From Facklamia lactis (GTDB lineage: Bacteria > Bacillota > Bacilli > Lactobacillales > Aerococcaceae), in assembly GCF_015863205.1 (NCBI RefSeq), contig NZ_JACBXQ010000001.1, positions 310,001 to 374,000 on the forward strand: 64,000 bases of DNA, in the 5' to 3' direction. The notes beneath the pieces are model-generated. The model was not told the origin of the DNA. It saw only the letters and a program-made list of their open reading frames with translations, and made no database searches. Both the position numbers and the translations under genes were made by a program. Within the stretch, counting starts at the first letter, position 1. Every line of letters starts with the position of its first letter. Below are positions 25,476 through 33,931 of the stretch, piece after piece.

Positions 25476-26294
25476 CTACACTTGACTTACAATTAATTCT
25501 TGACCAATTTGGATAAAGTTAGATTCTAAGTTATTCCATTCTTTCAAGTCATTAACGCTGACACCAAACTTGTTGGCAATGACCCATAGGGAGTCGCCTG
25601 CTTGAACAACATAAGTCTCACGTTCGGGTTGCTCTGGATCTTCTGGGTTTTCAGGATCCTCCGGCTTATCTGGTTCTTCCGGATCCGCTGGTGCTTCTAC
25701 CACTAATTCTTGCCCAACTTGGATAAAGTTAGATTCTAGTTTGTTCCATTCTTTCAAATCATTGACACTCACACCAAACTTGTTGGCAATGACCCATAGA
25801 GAGTCGCCTGCTTGAACGACATAAGTCTCACGTTCGGGTTGCTCTGGATCTTCAGGATCTTCAGGATCTTCTGGATCTTCTGGATCTTCTGGCTTCTCTG
25901 GATCCTCCGGCTTATCTGGTTCTTCCGGATCCGCTGGTGCTTCTACCACTAATTCTTGACCCACTTGGATAAAGTTAGATTCTAAGTTGTTCCATTCTTT
26001 CAAGTCATTGACACTCACACCAAATTTGTTGGCAATCACCCATAGGGAGTCGCCTGCTTGAACGACATAAGTCTCACGTTCGGGTTGCTCTGGATCTTCT
26101 GGATTCTCAGGACCTTCTGGATCCTCCGGCTTATCTGGGTCTTCCGGATCCGCTGGTGCTTCTATCACTAATTCTTGACCCACTTGGATAAAGTTAGATT
26201 CTAAGTTATTCCATTCTTTCAAGTCATTGACACTCACACCAAATTTGTTGGCAATCACCCATAGGGAGTCGCCAGCCTGAACGACATAAGTCTC
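25476..26294 (-). repeat. Four tandem LysM-plus-linker DNA repeats
   Basis: The LysM units are nearly identical at the DNA level as well as in protein. Periods are about 210-246 bp, and the variation sits mainly in the length of the PEDP-coding linkers. Such repeats can expand or contract by recombination. Confidence 0.85.
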
Positions 26295-26720
26295 ACGTTC
26301 AGGTTGCTCTGGATTTTCTGGGTTTTCAGGGTCTTCTGGGTTTTCAGGGTCTTCTGGTTTTTCTGGATCTCCTGGGTTCTCAGGATTTTCAGGATCTTCT
26401 GGCTTCTCAGGATCATCAGCTTTCATTTCCCAATCAATCACAAAATAGCCATTTTCATCCCAATTTACGAAGAAATCGACGTGAATTTTTTCATCAAATT
26501 TAGCCTTTCCATATTCTAAAGCTTCATCAATTGTTTCAAAAGTTTTTTCATCTCGAATCAATTCATTAGAAACATTTTCTTGTTCCGTATTCTCATCCGT
26601 TGTTCCTTGGTCAGGATTTTCCTGAGCATTCACTGATAATCCTCCAAGAACGAAGGCAGAAGTAGCGATAAGAGTCATTTTTTTCCAAGGAGCAAATCCT
26701 TTATAAAATTGCTTTAACAT
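25476..26720 (-). CDS. Secreted four-LysM cell-wall-binding protein with PEDP linkers
   Basis: 414 residues. A signal peptide (about 1-32, VNA-QE cleavage) is followed by an acidic stretch and a 50-residue module (about 55-100) ending IDWEMK that recurs in the protein at 62992. A proline/glutamate linker of repeated PEDPEN units comes next. Four almost identical LysM domains lie at about 143-187, 216-260, 298-342 and 368-412, separated by similar PEDP linkers. LysM binds N-acetylglucosamine in peptidoglycan, so the protein should sit on the wall; no LPXTG anchor or catalytic domain is present. AAAGGATG is the ribosome binding site. A WalR-like box lies upstream. Confidence 0.9.
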   Translation of the reverse strand: MLKQFYKGFAPWKKMTLIATSAFVLGGLSVNAQENPDQGTTDENTEQENVSNELIRDEKTFETIDEALEYGKAKFDEKIHVDFFVNWDENGYFVIDWEMKADDPEKPEDPENPENPGDPEKPEDPENPEDPENPENPEQPERETYVVQAGDSLWVIANKFGVSVNDLKEWNNLESNFIQVGQELVIEAPADPEDPDKPEDPEGPENPEDPEQPERETYVVQAGDSLWVIANKFGVSVNDLKEWNNLESNFIQVGQELVVEAPADPEEPDKPEDPEKPEDPEDPEDPEDPEDPEQPERETYVVQAGDSLWVIANKFGVSVNDLKEWNKLESNFIQVGQELVVEAPADPEEPDKPEDPENPEDPEQPERETYVVQAGDSLWVIANKFGVSVNDLKEWNNLESNFIQIGQELIVSQV

Positions 26721-26834
26721 GTTTATTCATCCTTTCGGTTGAGCACTAGAAACATTTTCTTTTTTTCATTAACACAGTTACCAGCATTCGACTCTCAGCA
26801 ACTGAAATGTAAACAAAAATATAATAGTTATTTT

Positions 26835-26851
26835 TGTAATTTAATCGTAAT
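26835..26851 (+). promoter_or_regulatory. Candidate WalR-type box upstream of the LysM gene
   Basis: TGTAAT-N5-CGTAAT matches the WalR direct-repeat pattern TGTWAH-N5-TGTWAH with one mismatch. It lies about 115 bp upstream of the LysM gene but in the opposite orientation. Cell-wall proteins with LysM are common WalR targets; the site itself is unproven. Confidence 0.3.
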
Positions 26852-27002
26852 ATAAAATTTTAAGCACTTCAAATGAAACGGCTTTTTTTCACAAAAACTT
26901 CAATCTTTAACCTTGTTTTGATCACCTTTACGAAAAAAATAAAAATATTTTGAGCAAACTTAAAGCACAAATTTCAAGACTTATTCACAAACTTCTATAC
27001 CC

Positions 27003-28643
27003 TTATTTTATAAAATATGAGGCTGTGACATAAGTCTCTAAAATACCCAGAATTATGATTCGTAATGAATCATAATTCTGGATTTTCTTTATAGAAGTGA
27101 ATAAGAATACCCATCTTCTGAGATTGGATGCCATTAAAGCCAATCCAATCTCGTTATTAACACGATCAATCCCTCGTACATGGAATCGAATGAAGCCCAA
27201 ACAGGCTTTCAGATGACTAAATGCAGGTTCGACATCAATTTTTCTTTGATGATATATCGAACCATAAACGTCATCTGAAAGCAATTGTCGCTGTTTTGCT
27301 TTAAAATATTCATATTCAGGATTTACTTGTATTCGACGTTTGTATCCCTTCGCCGTAAATGCTTCTTCAATATTCATTTGGTCAATCGTTTTTGTTTCTG
27401 CCACATATTCTGTAAACTGGCGCTCAAAGCCATATTTATCCGTTCGCGTTCGATAAGCATGAAAATTAAAGCGGACACCTTGAGGATCTACGTAATAGTC
27501 ATCTGATTCCACATACGCCCAATTCATTATTTTTTGGTCATCTGTCTGCCACCGTTTACTTTGTTCTTTGATATAGGTGTTGTAAGGGATAATCGCCGTC
27601 AACTGAGGATGGACATCTTCGAGATAACGATAATTTGCTTCAGAACCATAACCTGCATCGGCTGCGACGACTTGTGTCTGTTCGACTAAGCTAGAATGCG
27701 TTTGTAGAAAAGGGATGAAGGTTCGCGTATCGGTTGGATTGGGAAATAGTTGATAAGCTAAGAAAAATTTTTCACGTGTCGCAACTTGAAGGTTATATCC
27801 TGGTTTCAATTGACCGTTTTTCATAGAGTCTTCTTTCATCCGCATAAATGTCGCATCCGTATCCGTTTTGGAATAAGAATTCCGCTCACCAAATCGTTCT
27901 TTTTGTAAGATACAGGTTCTTTTCTTTAATTGTCGTTGTCTCAATTGACGTAAGCAACGTTTTAATTTACGATGGGATTTTTTCTTAGGATGGGGAGATA
28001 TTCGTGGTTCTTGGGCAATCTCTGCTTCAAGTTGTTCAAGATGAACTTCTAGCTGTATCAGCACTTCTTCTAACTCATCCAAAGTCAAATCAGTATCCTC
28101 AGGAATCACTGCTTGTTGAAAGTGTTCATGGATGTCATTGATTAAGGTGACAATCTGTTGACGATTCAATTCTTCATAACGCATCGTATTCTTTTTCCAA
28201 ACAAAACTATATTTGTTAGCATCTGCAAGTATTTTTGTGCCATCAATAAAGATGATATCATCTATAAAGCCTGCTTGTTTGAGGAAATGCGTAAAATCAT
28301 CAAATGATTGCGTTAGAATTGTTCGCAGTTCTTGAGACACACGAAATCGACAAAGGGTTCGATAACTTGGTTCAGCTTCTTGAGTCAGCCATCTTGCAGG
28401 TAAATTTTCTTGAGCAAATTGTTCGATCGCACGGCTTGAGAAAATTCCGCGTGAGTATGCATATAATAATATCTTTAATAACATAGAAGGATCATATTCT
28501 TTGGGGCGTCCATACGTATAGACATGATCAAGATTTAGCGACTCTACAAATTCATAAATAACCCAAACAACGTGATTTTCTTTAGGTGAATATTGAGTTG
28601 AGAGTTCCAATGTGAGTTGGTTTATGTTATAGTTAGGGTACAT
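27003..28643 (-). CDS. IS1182-family transposase
   Basis: 546 residues with the IS1182-type DDE transposase layout. The N-terminal domain carries YGRPKEYDPSMLLKILLYAY and LPARWLTQEAEPSYRTLCRFR, and the catalytic region begins at IIFIDGTKILADANKYSFVWKK. VVAADAGYGSEANYRYL contains the second acidic residue, and VYGSIYHQRKIDVEPAFSHLKACLGF the final Glu region. ATG 28643 follows AAAGGAC. The frame appears intact. The last four codons and the stop lie outside the left inverted repeat, in flanking DNA. Confidence 0.9.
   Translation of the reverse strand: MYPNYNINQLTLELSTQYSPKENHVVWVIYEFVESLNLDHVYTYGRPKEYDPSMLLKILLYAYSRGIFSSRAIEQFAQENLPARWLTQEAEPSYRTLCRFRVSQELRTILTQSFDDFTHFLKQAGFIDDIIFIDGTKILADANKYSFVWKKNTMRYEELNRQQIVTLINDIHEHFQQAVIPEDTDLTLDELEEVLIQLEVHLEQLEAEIAQEPRISPHPKKKSHRKLKRCLRQLRQRQLKKRTCILQKERFGERNSYSKTDTDATFMRMKEDSMKNGQLKPGYNLQVATREKFFLAYQLFPNPTDTRTFIPFLQTHSSLVEQTQVVAADAGYGSEANYRYLEDVHPQLTAIIPYNTYIKEQSKRWQTDDQKIMNWAYVESDDYYVDPQGVRFNFHAYRTRTDKYGFERQFTEYVAETKTIDQMNIEEAFTAKGYKRRIQVNPEYEYFKAKQRQLLSDDVYGSIYHQRKIDVEPAFSHLKACLGFIRFHVRGIDRVNNEIGLALMASNLRRWVFLFTSIKKIQNYDSLRIIILGILETYVTASYFIK
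27047..27081. terminator. Hairpin inside the left end of the IS element
   Basis: Perfect 15-bp arms CCAGAATTATGATTC / GAATCATAATTCTGG with a 5-nt loop. It lies inside the 3' end of the transposase gene. Confidence 0.6.
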
Positions 28644-28725
28644 TTTGTTAGTCCTTTCGAGGATTATTTTAAACAGAGGGTTGCCGCCCTTTTGTTTTTT
28701 TAATTTTCCAATAACATTATAACAC

Positions 28726-28769
28726 AAAATCGCCCTTAACGCTGTTGTAACAACGTTAAGGGCGATTTT
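28726..28769. terminator. Hairpin inside the right end of the IS element
   Basis: 16-bp arms AAAATCGCCCTTAACG / CGTTAAGGGCGATTTT, upstream of the transposase gene. It is likely to block read-through from outside promoters. Confidence 0.7.
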
Positions 28770-28812
28770 TAGGCTGATTTATGTCACAGCCTCGTTATAG
28801 ATAACTGTATTA

Positions 28813-29694
28813 TTACTCTTTCGACAACAAATTAATTAAATTATTTTTGAAATCTAACAACTTATCAAAATATAGTGATTCCTCATTCCATACTAAATAG
28901 ATAGAAACTTTTTCAATTCCTTGAATAGGTATTCCTAATAATTCTGGCTCTTTCTCAATAATTTCTTTGAAAAGAATAGAATTTAATTTCCTTTCTTTAA
29001 TCAAATATATTGCAGAAGTAAGATGGTTTGTCTCCAAAACAATATTTGGTTTCAACTTTTTTTCTGCGAATAAATCATTAAAATAACTAGTGATAAAAGA
29101 TGGTTGTTTAAGCATAATCAGTGGATGATCTGACAACTCTTCCATTGTAAGAGCCGCACAACCATTTAAATCAGATGACTTAGTACAAAGCTGCAAACTT
29201 GTCTCACATATTTTTAAAAAAGGGACTCCAAATTTTTCATTTTCTAAACCTGCAATCAAAGCAAAATCAATATTTTTATTTTTAATACTTTTTAAACACA
29301 AAGGGGACAATTCTTCAGAAACAGATAATAGTATTTCTAAATTTTTTTCAACAATCATTTCATACATCATTGGCAGATACATTGCACTTAACATCGGAGG
29401 CAACCCAAATCTAATGTGCTTTTCTCCATGCTTCAAATCACTAACAGTTCTTAGTAATTCATCATATTGCTCCAAAACTTGAATTGTTTTTAGAAATATG
29501 GCTTTGCCTTCATTTGTTATTTCTAAAGTATTATTATTAGTTCTTTCATACAATTGAATTCCTAATGTGTCTTCTAATTTCTTTAATGACGCTGAAATTG
29601 TAGATTGTGAGACATATAGTTTTTTAGCTGCTTTTGAAACATTGTTATCATTTTCACAAACTGCTTTAAAATAATTTAAATGGATTAAATTCAT
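28813..29694 (-). CDS. LysR-family transcriptional regulator
   Basis: 293 residues with the N-terminal LysR helix-turn-helix (NVSKAAKKLYVSQSTISASLKK, about 18-39) and a C-terminal effector-binding domain of usual length. It is the third gene of an operon with a DcuC-like carrier and a MalY/PatB-type lyase, starting 5 nt after the lyase stop without a clear ribosome binding site. It probably regulates the operon in response to a sulfur amino acid or carboxylate (inference). The IS element begins 20 bp after its stop codon, leaving it intact. Confidence 0.85.
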   Translation of the reverse strand: MNLIHLNYFKAVCENDNNVSKAAKKLYVSQSTISASLKKLEDTLGIQLYERTNNNTLEITNEGKAIFLKTIQVLEQYDELLRTVSDLKHGEKHIRFGLPPMLSAMYLPMMYEMIVEKNLEILLSVSEELSPLCLKSIKNKNIDFALIAGLENEKFGVPFLKICETSLQLCTKSSDLNGCAALTMEELSDHPLIMLKQPSFITSYFNDLFAEKKLKPNIVLETNHLTSAIYLIKERKLNSILFKEIIEKEPELLGIPIQGIEKVSIYLVWNEESLYFDKLLDFKNNLINLLSKE

Positions 29695-29699
29695 AAAGA

Positions 29700-30893
29700 T
29701 TAATTATTCAATGAATTTGATCGATGATACTCTACTGCCCTCAATAAACGATTACATCCCTCTTCTAAAATTGGTCGAGGTACAGCAAAATTCAACCGGA
29801 CAAAACCATTTCCTTCTTTCCCAAAGGACAAACCACTATTCATAGCTATTTTCCCTTCTTTCTCAAATAAATCCATCAATTCTTCTTGCGAAAGGTTGAG
29901 TCCATTACAATCTATCCAAAGTAAATAGGTTGCTTGTTGCTTGTATGCTTTTAATTCCGGAATATTTTCTTCAATAAATTTAACAGCAAATTCCATATTC
30001 ATTTCCAAATATTGAACCTCTTGATCAATATATTCATCGCCGTATTTATAACAAGCAATAAATACATTTTGTCCCATAACCGTTCTTCCCATTGCCTTAT
30101 TTCTTTTACGTGAAAGAATGTATCTTGTCATTATATTTTTATTTGAAATAATGACTGCAGCAGTCCGGACACCTGCTACATTAAATGATTTTCCTGGATT
30201 CAAACTTGTAACAGTTATATCGGATATTTCTTTTGATAATGAAGCAATTGGAATATGTTTGTTATCTTCGTAAATAATATCTGCATGTATCTCATCTGAG
30301 AAAATTAATATGTTGTTTTCCAAACATAATTTACCAATTTTCAATAATTCATCCTTAGTAAAAACTTTCCCTCCTGGATTATGTGGATTACATAAAATTA
30401 ACATTCTTGTTTTACTATTGCTAAGTTTCGCCTCAAAATCTTCCCAATTTATCTCATAATTTCCTTGTTTATATTCCATGCTGCTATTCAATAATATTCT
30501 ACCATTATCGACGACTGCCTCACGTAATGGAGAATATAAGGGAGTTAATAATACAATATTATCTCCTGGTTGTGTAAATTCTTGTATAAGATAAATACAA
30601 GCTGGAACAACGCCAAAAGCAAATTCAACATGTGAATTATCAATCTCCCAATCATGTCTTCTTTTCATCCATCCTTTAACGGATTCATTAAATTCTGGGA
30701 GTTCATATGGATAACCGTATAACTCATGAGCATTTCTATTATTAGCAACTTCTGCCACTTCTTTCGGAACTTTAAAATCAGTATCTGCAATCCACATTGG
30801 TAAAACAGTTTCATCATATAGGTTAGGATTAAATTTTTTACAATCAGACCCTCTTCTATTATTAACTTCGTCAAAATTAATTTTATTTGTCAT
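29700..30893 (-). CDS. MalY/PatB-type PLP aminotransferase-fold C-S lyase
   Basis: 397-residue pyridoxal-phosphate enzyme of aminotransferase class I/II, MalY/PatB branch. Members cleave carbon-sulfur bonds of cystathionine or cysteine conjugates. Recognisable pieces are the N-terminal RRGSDCKKFNPNLYDETVLP and LPMWIADTDF region, NPHNPGGKVF (about 178-187), SDEIHADIIY with the PLP-contacting Asp, and the Schiff-base lysine in SLNPGKSFNVAG. GGAG precedes the start. The operon also encodes a DcuC-like carrier and a LysR regulator, suggesting uptake and breakdown of a sulfur-containing amino acid conjugate (inference). Confidence 0.87.
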   Translation of the reverse strand: MTNKINFDEVNNRRGSDCKKFNPNLYDETVLPMWIADTDFKVPKEVAEVANNRNAHELYGYPYELPEFNESVKGWMKRRHDWEIDNSHVEFAFGVVPACIYLIQEFTQPGDNIVLLTPLYSPLREAVVDNGRILLNSSMEYKQGNYEINWEDFEAKLSNSKTRMLILCNPHNPGGKVFTKDELLKIGKLCLENNILIFSDEIHADIIYEDNKHIPIASLSKEISDITVTSLNPGKSFNVAGVRTAAVIISNKNIMTRYILSRKRNKAMGRTVMGQNVFIACYKYGDEYIDQEVQYLEMNMEFAVKFIEENIPELKAYKQQATYLLWIDCNGLNLSQEELMDLFEKEGKIAMNSGLSFGKEGNGFVRLNFAVPRPILEEGCNRLLRAVEYHRSNSLNN

Positions 30894-30913
30894 AATAACT
30901 CTCCTTTTTTATT

Positions 30914-32290
30914 TTACAAAACAAATATAATATATGAACTTATAATATTAACAACTAACCCAACAATAATTGGAATAAAATTTCTCTTTACTATCTCTTC
31001 TAATTCAATTTCCGCTAAACCAGCTACGCTAATCATTGCTGCAGCAACAGGTGATAAGCCTCTTCCCATTCCTGATGCAAGCTGCATAGGCACAGCAATT
31101 TGATAAGTTTCTAATCCTACTTTCGGAGCTATATCATTAACAAGAGGACCAAAAGCAAACCATCCAGCATTTCCACTGCCTAATATTATGACAGCTAAAA
31201 AAGAAAGTAATGAAAAAGAAATAATGATAATAAGTTGAGCACCTCCTAAATTTGAAATATAATTGGCAATAATATTAAAACCACCTAATTGAATTAAACC
31301 TTTGGCAAAAACACTAGCAGCCACTATTAGAGTTACTATATTTGCAAAAGATTCTCCCATAGCATTAAAAACAACTTTCAAATCCTCTGTTAATAAAGCA
31401 ACTATATCTTTTTTATATCTAATTGTTTGTACAACTAAAGTAACCACAATCCCAATTAAATTCGCTGAAAAAACATCTAAAGACATCTTCGGAAGCATAG
31501 AAACTAAAATAACTAAAATTAATGGAAGAGCTGGAAGAAACGCATAAATAAAGGGTAAATGTTCAAATGTTTCATTTTGAGCTGATGAGGACCCTATTTT
31601 TTCATTAACTTTTTCTTTTGAATCAAGGTATTTAAAATATACAGAAACTGTAATGGCAACTGCAACAATACTTAAAACAGCTGGAATTACTTGATAATTT
31701 ATAAAATAAGAACCCACTTCTATACCTGTAACATTATCCGCTGCAAAAATTACAGCACCATCATTTGGTCCCCAATCTAATGAACCAGATAAAATTATTG
31801 TAGAAGCTGCACTTAATTTACTTATCCCTAAGTTAGTCAAGATGGGAAAAGTGGTAGCCATTAACAATAGTCCTAAGCCAGCATGAGAAGTTATCATCAT
31901 TTTCAATATGATTCCTATCACATATAGTAAAGCCAATATTAGATACGGAGAATCTATTTTTTTCAAAGGCTTTGTAGCAGCTTCTGCTAACTTTGACGAG
32001 GCTCCAATTCTAGTCATTAAAGTTGCATATCCCGCAACTATCATCAAATTTGATCCAACTCCACCAAGTTGATTTTTAAATTCACTCGTTATCATACCAA
32101 AAATATCAAAAACAATATTTCCCATCGATTCATTTTCCATTGGCGAAAAGCCAGTTGTGACATAAATTATTACATGTATTATAATACCACCCATAAAAAA
32201 AATTAATAATGGATTATATTTTTTCACAACAAGATACGAACAAGTTATTACGATAAATAGAGTTAGTGATAAAATAATAAAATCATTCAT
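30914..32290 (-). CDS. DcuC-family carboxylate/amino-acid carrier
   Basis: 458 residues with about 11-12 hydrophobic helices. GGVGSNLMIVAGYATLMTRI and STIILSGSLDWGPNDGAV resemble the DcuC branch of C4-dicarboxylate carriers. Such carriers are secondary transporters, often exchanging dicarboxylates; the actual substrate here is unknown and may relate to the neighbouring C-S lyase. It is the first gene of a three-gene operon. GAGG is the ribosome binding site and a cre-like palindrome lies 24 bp upstream of the start. Confidence 0.78.
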   Translation of the reverse strand: MNDFIILSLTLFIVITCSYLVVKKYNPLLIFFMGGIIIHVIIYVTTGFSPMENESMGNIVFDIFGMITSEFKNQLGGVGSNLMIVAGYATLMTRIGASSKLAEAATKPLKKIDSPYLILALLYVIGIILKMMITSHAGLGLLLMATTFPILTNLGISKLSAASTIILSGSLDWGPNDGAVIFAADNVTGIEVGSYFINYQVIPAVLSIVAVAITVSVYFKYLDSKEKVNEKIGSSSAQNETFEHLPFIYAFLPALPLILVILVSMLPKMSLDVFSANLIGIVVTLVVQTIRYKKDIVALLTEDLKVVFNAMGESFANIVTLIVAASVFAKGLIQLGGFNIIANYISNLGGAQLIIIISFSLLSFLAVIILGSGNAGWFAFGPLVNDIAPKVGLETYQIAVPMQLASGMGRGLSPVAAAMISVAGLAEIELEEIVKRNFIPIIVGLVVNIISSYIIFVL

Positions 32291-32313
32291 AGTTTAACCT
32301 CATTTCATATTTA

Positions 32314-32325
32314 GTAAACGCTTAC
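32314..32325. promoter_or_regulatory. cre-like palindrome upstream of the DcuC-like operon
   Basis: GTAAACGCTTAC is a palindrome matching the cre core GWAARCGYTWWC, 24 bp upstream of the start codon. There CcpA could act as a block to transcription. Confidence 0.45.
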
Positions 32326-32429
32326 TTTAAAATAAGAATAACATGAGAGCATTTAGAAATGAAATTCATAATAATCAACCCTTATCGATTTTATTAATAG
32401 TAAAATATTTACCAATTTTATTGATACAC

Positions 32430-32453
32430 AAAAAAACCGACTATTTCTAGTCG
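32430..32453 (-). terminator. Terminator of the LD-carboxypeptidase gene
   Basis: CGACTA / TAGTCG stem with a GAAA loop followed by seven T on the minus strand, 14 bp beyond the stop. Confidence 0.85.
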
Positions 32454-32466
32454 AGTTTTCTTTAAA

Positions 32467-33513
32467 TCATAAGCGTTCAATTTCAATCCTTTGTTGATCC
32501 GTATTCACTTGGGCTATAGCGCCATATTGTAAGAGCATTTTTGGATAGGCATGGCCAAAGTTGATATTATAGACTACCGGTATGTGCTCAGGAACAATCC
32601 TCTGATAAATTGTTTTATATTCTTGATAATAAATTTCATTTTGTGGCTTACCTACAATGATACCGCTCAATTGTTCAAAATCTATTTCAGCATTTAGAAC
32701 AGATAACATTTCTGTCACTTTAGATGGTAGAGGTCTTTCTTCCGAGGTTTCAAGAAATAAAATGGCGCCTTGCCAATTTTCCTTAGCAGGAAAAAGATTG
32801 TACCTTTGGTTGATCTCCTTTTCTTCTGGATAACGCTCTCCTACTATTAGATCGTAAAGACTTTCTAGGCAACCACCTAATAAATGACCTTGAAATTTAC
32901 TTTGTCCTTGAAGTAACTCATACCCTTTTGTGTCTAAATGGCTTAGTCTCGCTATGCCAAGTTGTTGTTCAGAAAAGTCTTCTCTTTCTTCATACCAAAG
33001 ATTACTAGGTTCATAAACAAAGGGTTCTTCCGTGAGAATGTTCTCAAATGATTGTCGACTATACGCTAAGATATCAGGCCCCAAATCCGCAAAACATGTT
33101 AGATAGCTTAACCCATAGAAAGAATGCAGTCCTAATTTATAGAGAAGCAAATGATTGATAGTAGTATCTGAATATCCCATAAAAAATTTAGGCTGCTGAT
33201 AAATTATTTCTTTCGCTGATGCAGTTAAAAGATAAGGAGCTAATTTAAAGGTATCATCACCACCAATTGCACAGATAACACCTTTAATGGTCGGATCAGC
33301 AAAAGCTTCCAATAGGTCTTCAGCTCGCTTCTCTGGGTGAGCGCTTAAATAATCCATCCCTTTTAAAGCATGATCCATGTATACCACTTCAAAACCATAT
33401 GCTTCTAAACGTTCTTTACCTAAGCTTAATTGATGACGACAAAAAGCTTCTCCTAGGATTCCACTCGATAAGCTTACAACCGCAATTTTATCTCCTCGAT
33501 TTAATGTAATCAT
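32467..33513 (-). CDS. S66-family LD-carboxypeptidase/MccF-like serine peptidase
   Basis: 348-residue serine peptidase. The Ser-Glu-His catalytic set is visible: Ser115 in FMGYSDTT, Glu in GGCLESLYDLIVG (about 216) and His in NINFGHAYPKML (about 322). ICAIGGDDTFKL is the substrate-loop region of the MccF/LdcA family. Members trim the tetrapeptide L,D-bond in peptidoglycan recycling or inactivate peptide-nucleotide antibiotics such as microcin C. The GGDDT variant leans to the MccF-like side, but this cannot be decided. No signal peptide, so cytoplasmic. Own RBS (GGGGGAG) and terminator. Confidence 0.88.
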   Translation of the reverse strand: MITLNRGDKIAVVSLSSGILGEAFCRHQLSLGKERLEAYGFEVVYMDHALKGMDYLSAHPEKRAEDLLEAFADPTIKGVICAIGGDDTFKLAPYLLTASAKEIIYQQPKFFMGYSDTTINHLLLYKLGLHSFYGLSYLTCFADLGPDILAYSRQSFENILTEEPFVYEPSNLWYEEREDFSEQQLGIARLSHLDTKGYELLQGQSKFQGHLLGGCLESLYDLIVGERYPEEKEINQRYNLFPAKENWQGAILFLETSEERPLPSKVTEMLSVLNAEIDFEQLSGIIVGKPQNEIYYQEYKTIYQRIVPEHIPVVYNINFGHAYPKMLLQYGAIAQVNTDQQRIEIERL

Positions 33514-33590
33514 TCGTTCTCCCCCTTTTCTGTTGTTTCAAAGTATAGCACGGTAATGACTTTCAAACCATCTCATCTTGGGCATTATTT

Positions 33591-33619
33591 TTGTGACCTG
33601 TCTAAAGATATATTATGAT
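33591..33619 (+). promoter_or_regulatory. Promoter of the zinc-ribbon protein gene
   Basis: TTGTGA, 17 nt, TATGAT, followed by AAAGGAGA and the ATG at 33655. Confidence 0.6.
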
Positions 33620-33654
33620 GAGACAAAGCAATACATGTAGAAAGGAGACTTCTT

Positions 33655-33882
33655 ATGAAATGCCCTTACTGTGGTTCTAATCAGACAAAACGGATTCATA
33701 AATCACTCTTTACAATCAGCCTCTATTTCATCTTTGCAGGTGCCCTCATTCCTGTCATCGGAACTTTTTTTCTACTACCAATAGGAATTATCATGTTGAT
33801 GAAATATGCAATCACTGATAAAAAAACAACCGTTTCTCGACAAATGAAATGCCAAGACTGCGGTCGCCATTTTACTCGATAA
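33655..33882 (+). CDS. Small membrane protein with a split zinc ribbon
   Basis: 75 residues. CPYC at 3-6 and CQDC near 66-69 flank one or two hydrophobic helices (LFTISLYFIFAGALIPVIGTF...). The two CxxC knuckles at the ends would bind a single zinc ion if the hairpin-like membrane segment brings them together. This is a common layout in small zinc-ribbon membrane proteins of unknown function. It is monocistronic, with its own promoter, RBS and a terminator 20 bp beyond the stop. Confidence 0.8.
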   Translation: MKCPYCGSNQTKRIHKSLFTISLYFIFAGALIPVIGTFFLLPIGIIMLMKYAITDKKTTVSRQMKCQDCGRHFTR

Positions 33883-33900
33883 GAAATGAACAATAATCAA

Positions 33901-33929
33901 AAAGCAACCGGTAAGACGGTTGCTTTTTG
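33901..33929. terminator. Terminator after the zinc-ribbon gene
   Basis: AAGCAACCG / CGGTTGCTT stem with a 6-nt loop and a T-run; it also faces the convergent ABC permease gene. Confidence 0.8.
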
Positions 33930-33931
33930 AT

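Larger units (their letters stand above)
27019..28793. mobile_element. IS1182-family insertion sequence
   Basis: About 1.78 kb bounded by inverted repeats starting GAGGCTGTGACATAA at 27019 and, on the other strand, at 28793. The match is exact for 15 bp, then imperfect to about 24 bp. It contains one transposase gene on the minus strand. Hairpins just inside both ends (27047-27081 and 28726-28769) probably stop transcription entering or leaving the element. No clear target duplication was seen. It sits 20 bp past the lysR stop and about 300 bp upstream of the LysM gene. Confidence 0.88.

Noticed and set aside
25476-26294. CRISPR-like or intergenic tandem array
   Set aside because: The regular repeats are in-frame LysM-linker units of one protein, with periods over 200 bp.
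26304-26519. Hydrophobic-looking plus-strand frame opposite the LysM linkers
   Set aside because: Low-complexity F/W/V sequence produced by reading the PEDP-coding repeats backwards.
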